Shown here one piece after another: positions 37,380 through 47,700 of a DNA stretch of 64,000 nucleotides. Where the stretch lies: positions 47,551,618 through 47,615,617 of the forward strand of contig JALGQZ010000008.1 in assembly GCA_023105745.1 (NCBI GenBank), written 5' to 3'. The translations under genes were made by a program, and so were the position numbers. Position 1 is the stretch's first letter, and each line of letters opens with the position of its first letter. Below the pieces are notes generated by a model that saw nothing but the letters and a program-made list of their open reading frames with translations, made no database searches and had not been told where the DNA came from. The stretch comes from Austropuccinia psidii. Its lineage: Eukaryota; Basidiomycota; Pucciniomycetes; Pucciniales; Sphaerophragmiaceae.

Positions 37380-39208
37380 TGTAAGGTGTGGATATGAAAC
37401 TTTGATTAAAAATCAAGTACTTTTCCTGTCCTCAAAATTTGTATAAGGTAAAATTCAGTTAAAAATAGTATGAAATATTATTTTTAAGAGAAAACACGCC
37501 AATTTTATTGTTTATAACTTTATTAGTATAAAACAATAATATAAAAATTTATTGTTTTACCAACAATAAAGATTTATCCCAAAAAAATACTCTACAAGAG
37601 ATATTTTAAGGCTACAAAAGAAATTTCTTCAAGAGCAATTTCAATTGGAATTAATTGAGCAAAGAGCTGCAAGCAATTAATTAAAGAACAAAGTCTTTAA
37701 GAAGAATATTAAAGAGAAAACACGCCCAAAAGTGACCAGAGTGAATTTGGAAACAAAGTGACAAAGTTTACAGTGATGAAAGATGCTTTAATTCACTTTT
37801 GGGGTGGTTCAGGGGTAAAAATGATTATAAGAGTTACAAACAATGATTATAATGATTTTTTCACGTGGTTAAAGGGATTAAAATGATTTAAAAGTGGTGG
37901 TTGGAATCTTTGATTGATTGGTTTAACAGTTTTAAACTAATTAATAAAAGGAAAAGATTCTAACATGAAGAGAAAAGTGGGGCAAAGAAGACATTCTTTT
38001 ATAGCCATCAATTCTCTTACTCCAAAAGTAAAATTTACTCTTGTCAGTCGTGAAAAACAGTCTGACAACAGAAAAGCCAATTATGGCATCATTGAACCCT
38101 GGTTTAGACCAAAAAAGGGCTGGTTTAAGCCATTTTTAGTCATTTTAGACCCTTAAATCAGCCATTACTATAGCAATACCAGGCCTAGAGCCTTCAAAGC
38201 ACGTCAGAATGTGTGTCAGAGGCGTAGAAACCAGTTAAAACTGTTTTTATTATGATTGTTTTATCTTAAGGGTAGTTTTACCCTCTTGGCAACAGCTAAA
38301 ACTACCCCAGTTGGTATCAAAACCTCATCATCAATTGAGTCCACAGACCCTGTAACTCAATTCCAGGCCAAAAGTGATGAACGTTTGCGTGAATTTTGAC
38401 ATCCCACGCTTGTCAGCAAGGATTTTGGGGGTCTAGCTCCCCCTTAGAGCTGGAGTTCCTTTTCCCCCCCAAATTTAATCTTTCCAATTTATTTTTCCTT
38501 TAATTCCTCATCATGTATTATACTTATACTTTACATATGTAATTCAATTCAATTGTACAGTACAATACAGTAATAATTGACACCTCATATGTAAATCAAA
38601 GTTCACTGATGTAATACACGCGCACATTTTGACATTTCAATTGAATTCAATTGAAAATACTTCAATTCCTCATAACTTCTAAACTAAACACAACACCTCA
38701 ATTTTAACACAAAATTTGATGGTTAACACCTCATGTGGTGTGAATTAAATTAAGGTTTTGAGGATTTTCAACTTTTGTATTGAAAATACTAAAAACTTAA
38801 TTTAAGCTTATTTAGAGTTGAGTTACAAGAATTTCACTCAGAGGTGACCCCACCTGATTTTTTATGAGGAATCCAATGGTGAAATAATTTTTATATGTTT
38901 ATTTATTGGATATAAAGTTATAATAATTTTTATTTAACTTTTTTCCAAATTTATTTATTTTTTCACAATTTTTGTTAAAATTTCATTTTTACTTAATTTT
39001 TTCAAGTATAAATGTAATTTTATACTTACAAAATTTTAATGTATTTTTAGTTTTAAATTGTAATTAATATTTTTATTTTTAATATAATTTTATATTTATA
39101 TTTTGATTTTTATCTTAATAATATAAATAAATTTATTTTATTTATATTAATATGTTAATTTTGTATTTGTGGTCTTTTGGGTATATGAAATTACCTCTAA
39201 GGCTCACA
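37380..39208 (-). mobile_element. 5' LTR of element A
   Basis: 1829 bp, bounded by TGTAAGGTGTGGATATG and GCTCACA on the plus strand. It carries the transcription signals of the element in minus-strand sense and the same antisense 63-codon ORF (37965-38156). Confidence 0.95.
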
Positions 39209-39386
39209 GATTTGTTTTGCTTCCATGAATCTAGAAATGAGCTTCAAACTGACTGAACTCACTTAATATTCTCCTTTTCTACCACCTTCTGTCCTTTGTG
39301 GGTCTGGTGTCCTCAGTTGATTGTTCTCACCCTGGTCCATGACTTCTTAAAGCCGTTTTGATCCTCATAAAATTCATTATGGGTAC

Positions 39387-40424
39387 ATGGCGGCTGAAAT
39401 CTTGGATCCACCTTGCTCTGAATGCTTTCAACATTCTAACCCCAAGTCTTTAAAGTGCCACTACTACTTTGTTGGAAAGAAGCCATGTTGATGTCCAGGA
39501 GTGCCACTGTCCACAATCAAAAGATACTTGTGGAGAAAGAAAAACAGGCCCTTTGGAATAGAATTCCCAGTCCCTGAGGCCCCTACTACTGATGGTATTT
39601 CAGGTTATTCTAGTTGTAAGTAATTCCATTTTCTTGTATGACTTGGTACTGATGACTTGAATTAGTGACTGGATCCAGGAAAAGAGAGGTTGCAAGGTGG
39701 ACCAATGTTTGAGGGCCTATTCCAGCTGGTGGAAGGCCAATTTACTCCAGCGCAAAGGTCCCAATCTCCAGGATCAATAATTCAGGGGTGGTGAAAAGAA
39801 TAAGCAAGATTGCTGATTCACCAACCAATATGGATGCTGAAGGGAGCAATGAACCTGATGGTGAAGAATTTGAGGTGATTAATGCATCGGTTGGCCACTA
39901 TTCAAGCTCTACACCCAATAAACCTCCTTCCAAGAAATTCCAAAGTAATATTATCCCCAGTACCACAAGAAACTTCCAACCTGTCCTTTCTTCACTACCA
40001 TCTTCCATTCCTCCTCCTTCACCAAAAACTTCCACTTCCAGACCTGTCCTGGCTTCACCAATGAAGCCATCTCCTATTCCCCAGCCCAGGCCATAACCAA
40101 TTACAACCTGTGGCCAGCACCAGCCAAAGAAGAGAAACTCAGTCTCCTTTACCATTCCCCACTCCTCAAGCATTTCAAAATCAGGAGCATTGGCCAATCA
40201 GGGTTACAAGAGAGGATATAACTGTGGTGAATGATGGTAAGGATGCTGTGTCCTGATTATTCAGAAGGGTTGATAGAAATACTAGGGAGGTTATTATTTA
40301 TGATAATGATATAATGGTCCCTGGTACTACTTCTGAAGAAATGGCTGCCAAGTCTTTCTGGTATGAAGATGAATTGAGAAATAAATTCCAGAGGACCTTT
40401 AATGATCTTAGTAAGGATAACTAG
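39387..40424 (+). pseudogene. Decayed intron-containing repeat gene, unknown function
   Basis: Starting at ATG 39387 (MAAEILDPPCSECFQHSNP), exon 1 ends at 39615. A 50-base intron follows (39616-39665; GTAAGT donor, TAG acceptor), and exon 2 continues in frame (LTGSRKREVARWTNV) into an acidic then Pro/Ser-rich region (SNEPDGEEFEVINASVGHYS, SIPPPSPKTSTSRP) and a C-terminal part (HWPIRVTRED, LFRRVDRNTREV, SEEMAAKSFWYEDEL). Breaks are TGA at 39489-39491 and 39710-39712, a frame change near 40094 and TGA at 40254-40256. The CSEC and KCHYYF cysteines suggest a small metal-binding region. From memory this resembles a predicted protein found in very many copies in Austropuccinia psidii; role unknown. 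The intact intron argues against retroposition of a spliced mRNA. Confidence 0.65.
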
Positions 40425-40838
40425 TTTTTTTCCTTGTTTGTGTTTGGTTAGTCTTTTATCCCCACTCTTATCAATAATAAAATTAAAATTAAATAAATGG
40501 AACTTCCCAATACATGATATGGGAGGGGATGCTGCTGCTTTATAAAGAAATAAAAAGAAACAAAATTATACAAGTAAATAAGAAATGAAAATTAAGAGAA
40601 AAAGAAAAAATAAAGAAGATCCTGAGAGGTGTCCTTCTTGTGGTGAGCTGCTTGATTTCAGCCATAATTTTCCTGAAAGATAAAACCAAGCATTTGATGC
40701 TCACAGAATGGCCAAGGTATTGTTTTACAAGTAGAAACCCTCAGAGATGCATACCAGGAGATGGAACTTAATTTCATAGCTTCCACTCCCCACCAAGCAC
40801 CATAAAAGAATAGATAAACTTTGTGGTAAATGAATTTG
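40425..40838. other. Left flank of element B, with a retroelement-tail motif
   Basis: No gene is visible. At 40762-40815 the plus-strand text TTCCACTCCCCACCAAGCAC, then CATAAAAG, is close to 51910-51936 (TTCTACTCCCCACCAAGAAC, then CATAAAAT) next to the pol end of element E. Read on the minus strand both are purine-rich, like polypurine tracts. The last five bases, ATTTG, are the left target duplication of element B. Confidence 0.5.
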
Positions 40839-42973
40839 TGTGAGCCTGTGAGGTATGTATAACATACCCATAAGGCCACAAATAACTTTATACACAGTTA
40901 AAATTGTCTTCAACAGACTTTTTAATTGAATTTAAAATGAAAAATAACAAAAAATAAGTATAACTTTTTTTGGATAAAAAAAGTTATAAATATTATGTCA
41001 TTTTTGGATTCTACACCAAAAATAACCTAGGGTACATCCATAAGGTGTTATACCCAAAAACACTTATTTCTTATGTTATTAGAAGATTTAAGAATCTCAC
41101 AGTACTAATGTAACTTTTTTGAATTTTTTTTAAAACTGTTAAATTTAAGCTTAAATAAGCTTGAATTTAAAGTTGCATAAGGTTTATGCAAACTTACCAA
41201 AATTTTAGTTAAAATTGAGGTGTGGTGTATATTTACTGAATTGGCTAAGGATTTTCCATACAGAATGTAAATCCTGCGTGAGCTCAATTTAAAAGGGTTT
41301 AAGGCCATAGTATGGCTTTAAATAAATAAAAGGGCAAAATCCACGCAAAAAGGTGGGACAAAGGAAAAAAAGACAAATTAGAGCTGGGGTACCCAACTTT
41401 TTGGATCTGCAAGGATTCAATTACGGTTGTCCACCTGTATTGGAGGATTTCCAACCTTATTTAAACTTTAAGATTAGACTTTGATCCAACATTAAAGTTT
41501 AAACTGGCTTTATCCCAAATTAGACAGGAATTTCAAGCTGCCAGAGGGTAAATCCCAATATGCAGGCTTGAATTCAAGGTTTTAAGAACTGTCAAAGTTT
41601 AATTAAGCTTAAAGCTTTAAGTTTTCAAGCATTAAAACCTTATCAAAACTTAAGGTTTGGTGTGTATTGCTATTTTACATGGAAAAATAGCAATAACTTC
41701 AAAAATTCATTAAAAATCCAATTCTCAATGGATTTGCTTGAAAATTTCACACAGCTTACCATTCAATATTATCTACATATAAATTAAATTTTAAGTATCT
41801 TTTATAAATAAATTTCCTGGGTAATTAGCCCGGAAATTTACTCTTTTAATTAAAGCTCAAAGAAAATTATAATTTCTTTAAAAATTAATTAAAAATTGAG
41901 TTTAAGCCATTTCTGCTTGAAACTCTATTTTTAAGTTTCCCATGTGATGAACTTTATTGAAAACTTAAAATAATTAGTTTAAATGAGGACTAAATTTACA
42001 TGGAGTTAAGAATAACACTGATAACTCTAAATTGGAATTAAAATTAATTTACCTTAAGTTAAGAACTTTATTTTTAAAGCATGGTTTTTCAGTTTTGACC
42101 TGAGCACGCCCTATATATCCATTATGAATCATGAGAGCTGCTCTGAAGACATAAAAAGAGTCTTTTCATCACTGTTTTTGTCCATCATTCATTATCAATC
42201 CAATCATATTAGAAATTTAAACAGGTAAAGTTTTATTAAATATAAAATCTTATTATTAAAGTAATTCTTAAGTTATTTTATTCTTTATTCATCAAAATTA
42301 AAGAATTGAAATCATAGAATTTAGATTATTGTTGTAATCACCAATAATATATTTTGTTATACAAAATTAATCATCTTAAATATCTTTTAAAATCCACAAA
42401 TTCCTCTTAATAACTCTTTAATCATACTTCTTATTATAAAAAGTTGTTTTATCTTTAAAATTATTGATTTTTGCCATGCTTTTAACTTATAATCATTATT
42501 TAATATAATAACTGTTGTTGTTTGACTTGTTGTATTAAATAAATATTATAAGTAAGTTTTCTCTAAAATTCTATATTTTTTCTATGTAGTATTAGTTTTT
42601 TTATATAGAATTTTTATTCTATAAGAATTATTTCTACAAAGTGTGTGTTCAATTCTTTTATAAATAATATTTATATTATTTATAAGTGGTTAATATTCAT
42701 ATTTTCCACGTGTAATTGTCTCATTAAGAGCTTTGCACTTCTTATTGTTATAACTGTCAGTGACTATAACAATAATAGAATAATTATAATTTATTATAAT
42801 TATTATATTTTATAGTAATAATTAGATTTATTTTTATATATATAATTATTTTTAATAATTATATTTAAATTTGTGGTTGTAATATTTCATTATATTATAT
42901 ATTTCTACTGAGGACAGTTATAGTACTCTTGATTTTGCTACTATTATCAAGAGTTTCATAGACAAACCTTACA
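40839..42973 (+). mobile_element. 5' LTR of element B
   Basis: 2135 bp, TGTGAGCCTGTGAGGTATG to GACAAACCTTACA. The start can fold into a short hairpin (GGTATG, 5-base loop, CATACC) that is conserved with base-pair changes in family C. Confidence 0.95.
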
Positions 42974-42992
42974 TTTGGGGGCCTGGCCGTGA
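42974..42992 (+). promoter_or_regulatory. Primer-binding site of element B
   Basis: TTTGGGGGCCTGGCCGTGA directly follows the 5' LTR. It equals the element A site except for CT-G versus CC-A in the middle. Confidence 0.75.
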
Positions 42993-43461
42993 TTTTAACC
43001 AATTTTTGGGACATAAATCATATTCTAGACCTTATTTTACTAATTTTTGACGTAAAATTGCCATATTTATGTTAAAATTGCTTTTTTGGGACTTATCCCT
43101 TATAGATAATGTTTATAATATTAATAAAGTTATTTTTTCTTAAGAATATTGTTTGAAACAATATACTATTGAGTGACTTGGAATAAATTTATTTTTTCTA
43201 ACTAGTGGCATTTTCACACTAGTATAAAGTGAATAATAATACAATTTTGATTAATAAACTTGTTAATTGCATAATTATTATTTCTTCAAAGAAAATAAAA
43301 AATTAAAAATCTTTACTAAAAATATTTTTTCTTTTATCTTAGACTTTTTTCTTTATTTTTGACATAATTTGCCATAAATTACATTAAAAAAACTTTATTC
43401 AATAAGTTGAGTTTATAGGTTCTTTTTATTGTTTGATGAAATGACTTATTTCTTTCTGTAG
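42993..43461 (+). other. AT-rich leader of element B
   Basis: Untranslated-looking sequence between the primer-binding site and a strong splice acceptor (TTTCTTTCTGTAG at 43449-43461). No ORF of note. Confidence 0.5.
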
Positions 43462-44755
43462 TGTCATCAATTAGAGACAGATCTTCAGACTCTGAAGCCT
43501 CAGAGTCTAGTATTGAAATTCAAACCAGCCCAGCACCAAGGGGTTTAATAACCGAAGAACCCTTTAAAGGTCCAGCAGGTGAATTCAATCCATTCTTGGT
43601 CTATTTTTTCTTAAAATTGACGTGAAATGACTCCTACTAGAAGTGGAAGTAATTACTCCATTCAATCAAATGTATCTGGACCAGGACATTCCAGTCACAA
43701 ATCAAAAAGACAAGAATGTCAGCCCACAGGAGAGGCACAAATGGAGGATGCCAGAACTTCCACCAGTTCCCAAAGGTTAGCCAGCACCTTTGAACCTCTT
43801 ATTGAGAGTCCAGAAGCTGACATGACTGCTATTGCTGTTAGACCTGAATCATTTCCAACAGGCAGCAGTGGAGATTTACCAGTCTCAGTACAAGAACTGG
43901 TTTATGGCCGCCACACAGCAAGAGTGGGAACTTCTCCCAAGTCTTTGGATAGGCACAATGAACTCTTATCTTCAAGTGAAGAAGTTCATGGGGCCAGAAA
44001 AGAAAGAAGAGCTTCTGAAGGGTTGGACACCGGTGTATTGCAAAGTACAAGTCCAACAGATAAGAGCTTGGTTGACAAACCAAAGCATGTTATCAGAGGA
44101 TCAGAAGAAGAAGTTGGCCCAAGGCAAGGAAAACAGCCCAGTGGAAGCTCCCCAAGCATCCACCATCAAAAATCCACCTCAAAAAGTGCCAAGCAAGCCC
44201 AAGCAAGCCCCAAAGACCAATCAGAAGGGCAAGCAAAAGGCAAAGGGAAAGGCAAAGCCCAAATGGAACAAGCCTTACCCGCAGAATTACAGAATCCCAA
44301 AGAAAGAAAAGACAGCCATGGACAATGTGTTCAACATGGGAAGAACTCTGATGGAATTCAAAAAACAAGGAGGAGGAAAGATTGAGCCAATCTTTCCCAA
44401 AGAAATAGATCTTGTTAAGCTTGTAACTCAATTAGAATCTTGTAATAAAGAAATTATGACAAAGTTTAAAACATTTGAGTATATCCAACAAAAGTTGGGT
44501 AATGAGATATTACAAGTGAAAGAACAACAAAAGACCATTATTGGCCTTGCAAATGTTAAGAAAGACAATATTGTGTCTTTGACGCAAATTTGTGCAAGAA
44601 TTGAGTCTAAAGTTACTTTGCTTACTCAACCAGATGACAATTCAATTTCTTTTATAACTGGACAGTTAAGAGAATTGAAATTACAAGTTCAAAACTTGGA
44701 AAATTCAACTGGTCACAATGCAGCTCTTTTCCAAGAACAATTGGAAAAAAAGTGA
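43462..44755 (+). CDS. Element B Gag, predicted spliced, with frame damage downstream
   Basis: Predicted exons are 43462-43578, 43641-43775 and 43842 onward. Intron 1 (62 nt) runs GTGAAT to CCTACTAG; intron 2 (66 nt) runs GTTAGC to GCTGTTAG with CTGAC 21 bases before its end. The only stops in this frame (TAG 43778-43780, TGA 43823-43825) fall inside intron 2. The junction codon is split G|AC, as G|AG in element A, and is followed by the shared block QQAAVEIYQ. Next come SYLQVKKFMG, ELLKGW, a Lys/Gln/Pro-rich linker, and YRIPKKEKTAMDNVFNMGRT. After this the frame runs into sequence that in element A belongs to the pol frame, probably through a one-base change in the A run at 44360-44365, and stops at 44753-44755. 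Splicing is predicted only. Confidence 0.6.
43627..44385 (+). CDS. Element B overlapping pol-frame N-terminus
   Basis: A 252-codon ORF starts MTPTRSGSNYS and overlaps gag in the other frame for its whole length. Its start matches MPSTRSGASYN of element A. Within TRSG the codons differ silently (ACC/ACT, AGG/AGA, TCA/AGT), including a serine codon switch needing more than one base change. This suggests selection on this frame near the ATG. Further on the two families share little in this frame. The ATG lies inside predicted intron 1 of gag, so only unspliced RNA would carry it. The ORF ends at 44385 because of a frame change relative to element A, where the same frame runs into pol. Confidence 0.5.
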   Translation: MTPTRSGSNYSIQSNVSGPGHSSHKSKRQECQPTGEAQMEDARTSTSSQRLASTFEPLIESPEADMTAIAVRPESFPTGSSGDLPVSVQELVYGRHTARVGTSPKSLDRHNELLSSSEEVHGARKERRASEGLDTGVLQSTSPTDKSLVDKPKHVIRGSEEEVGPRQGKQPSGSSPSIHHQKSTSKSAKQAQASPKDQSEGQAKGKGKGKAQMEQALPAELQNPKERKDSHGQCVQHGKNSDGIQKTRRRKD

Positions 44756-47700
44756 TAAAGCAAGACTTGAATCAAAAGAGGACATTCAATCAAGTATTAA
44801 TAATATATCACTCACAAATGAATTGCCAAGGAAATCCACACCAATTCTTGACAGAAATGTGCTTAATGATTTACATCATACCATTTCAAGTAATGAGGTG
44901 GAAACTGCTTGCAATTTTAAAGACATTCCAAAATTAGAGGAATGGCCAACCTTCAATGGTGAAGGAGAATATAATCATATGGAATTTATGAAAACAATTG
45001 ATATGTCTAAAGAAGACTTTAACATAACAGATGAATACATAAGTGCCAGATTACACTAATGATTTACCAGATAAGAAAAGAAATGGTATTACAAAATGAG
45101 ACAAGACCATGGTAAAAATTCTTGGCCTTGGTGGAAAGAACAAAATATTTCCAAATGGGCTAATGATTCCTGGAGATTTAGAATGGAAAATTCTTTTGAA
45201 GAAACCATTTTTAATATTGAGTGGGACAGGCCCATGCCTTGGTTTCTTAAACAGAAGGACAGATTAGCGGCCCTTCATCCTGATATGTCTGAAACAATGG
45301 TACGTAAAAGGATATTAAGAAAGTGTGGTGGTGACCTTGAGCATGCTATAAGAAGCAGATGTATTGAGCCTTGCTCTACAGAAGATCATATCAATTCTAT
45401 GGAGGACATCACTACTAGAAAAAAAATTGAAAGAAATTGGTCCAAATTCCCAATAGACAATAAGACTAATGGGAAACCAATTTTAAAGCCAAATAAGCCA
45501 CAAGACAGACTTCCTTTGAAATGTCACAGATGTGGAAGCACATCTCATTTAGCAAACACTTTCCCAAACAAGACAAGAATCAATGAGATAAATGTTGAAA
45601 AAGTGGAAGACACAAAAGAAACAACTGATGTATCTTTCCATGAAAGTGATTCTGAGCCTTCAGAAGAAGAAGAAGTACCAGAGGAGCTTAGTATAGAAGA
45701 CATTAATGTTTCCTTTGAAGTCACTGAGGTACACACTCATTTACCACAGTATAGTGATGAATGCATGGATCTCATACATGTGCAAGATGCTAAAATGCAG
45801 AAAACCAAACCTGCAAGAGGTAAAGGTTATACAGCTGGTTCATCTTGTATCACTAATATTGTGATAAACAACACAGAAGACAATATACAACTTGACTCAG
45901 GTGCTTTTTGCACTTGTGTTGGAAAGGATTATCTTGACAAGTTTTATACCAATTGGCAAGACAAATTAATTCCAATTGAAGGTATAACATTCAGCAGTGC
46001 TAGCCAAAATATGCACCTCTTGGGTATATTTGAAGCAGCAATCATATTTCCTCATCCTGCAGGAAGTATGAGATTGAAAGTTGAAATTGTTGTCATGAAT
46101 AATTGTACTTCACAACATTTTATACTTGGGAATGATTATCTCAATATTTATGGTATTGATATTAATAAACATACAGACAGGTATTTCACTATAGGGGAAA
46201 ATAAAAGACAAAAACTTGCTTTTCCTCTAGAGAAAAGAGAAATTACTGTCATTAAACAAGTAAAAAATGTTAATAAGGAAAAATTTGTGTCAAGTCAATT
46301 AATTGAAGCACAAATTAGTCCTGAATTAACACTGGAAATGAAGGAAGAGCTGATTGAAATTTTATTTCAATACAGAGAAGCCTTTGCTTCAGATAATGAA
46401 CCACTTGGGGCTATAAAAGGCCATGAAGTGGACATTATGCTTAATGTGAAAAGGCCTTATCAGCCACTATTAAGAAGACCAGCTTACCCAGCTAGCCCTA
46501 GGGCTAGAGAAGCATTAGAAAATCATATTAATGAACTAATGAAACTGGGGGTTCTTAGAGAAGCTGGACACAATGAGGAGGTAGAAGTCACAACCCCAGT
46601 AATCATTACTTGGCATAATGATAAGTCAAGGATGGTTGGTGATTTTAGAGCACTGAATTCCTATACTATTCCAGACAGGTATCCAATCCCTAGAATTAAT
46701 GAGACTTTGACTCAATTATCTAAAGCAAGATTCATTACTTCCATGGATGCTCTAAAAGGCTTTCATCAGAATGTTTTGACACTTCATTCCAGGAAATTAT
46801 TGAGAATAATTGCTCATTGTGGGATTTATGAGTATTTGAGAATGCCTTTTGGTATTAAAAATGCACCCTCTCATTATCAGAGAATGATGAATACCATCTT
46901 CCCACATGAATTGTCAGAAGGATGGTTAATCATTTATATTGATGACATTATCATTTGTTCAGAAACCTGGCAATTACATTCAGAGAGACTTTCATTAGTA
47001 CTTAAGAAATTTCTTCAAGTGAACATGAAAATATCTCCTAAAAAATGTAATTTTGGGTTTCATGAGTTGAAAGCTCTAGGACATGTAGTCTCAGGACTGA
47101 GCCTTGGTGTTTACAAAAACAAAGTGGCTGCAGCTTTACTGAAGCAAATGCCCCAGAAAAAAAAAGAAATGATGTCCTTTTTAGGGTTTGCCAGTTATTA
47201 CAGGCAACACCTTAAAGATTTTGCTATCCATGCCAGATCATTATACAGAATTTGTGATCAACAAACTGTTTTTGAAATGACACAGGAGAGGATTCAAGCA
47301 TATGAGAAAATCAAGTATGCCTTGACCAATGCACCATTATTATTGATGCCAGACTGGAAGCTTCCTTTCAAGCTGTATATTGATGCATGTGGTGAAGGTT
47401 TAGGAGCTGCTCTTCACCAGGTTCAAATTGTCAATGACAAGCCTTATGAAGGTCCAATTTGTTTTATTTCAAGACAAATTAAACCTACTGAGGCCAGATA
47501 TGGGGCTAGCCAGATGGAGTGCCTTTGCCTTGTTTAGGCTTTGGAAAAGCTTCATTACTATCTTGATGGTAGTGTGTTTGAAGTAATTACTGATTGTAAT
47601 GCAGTAAAATCACTTCTTAACATGAAAACTCCAAACAGACACATGTTAAGATGGCAGATTTCTATACAGGAGTATAGAGGCAATATGACCATAGTACATA

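Larger units (their letters stand above)
27284..39213 (-). mobile_element. Element A: Ty3/gypsy retrotransposon with 5-bp target duplication
   Basis: A full-length LTR retrotransposon occupies 27289-39208 and is flanked by GATTT at 27284-27288 and 39209-39213. Its two LTRs are each 1829 bp and differ at about a dozen positions by eye, so the insertion is young. On the minus strand the order is LTR, primer-binding site, leader, gag, protease, reverse transcriptase, RNase H, integrase, polypurine tract, LTR. The order RT before integrase defines Ty3/gypsy (Metaviridae). It is dead: a TAA in the polyprotein (35209-35211), a solo LTR inserted at 32526-34361, DPG in place of the protease DSG, and ISERD in place of ISDRD at the integrase active site. 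Confidence 0.95.

Noticed and set aside
44745..44751. A7 run as a programmed frameshift site between element B gag and pol
   Set aside because: Element A needs no shift at the matching place, so a one-base indel in a homopolymer in this copy is the simpler reading.
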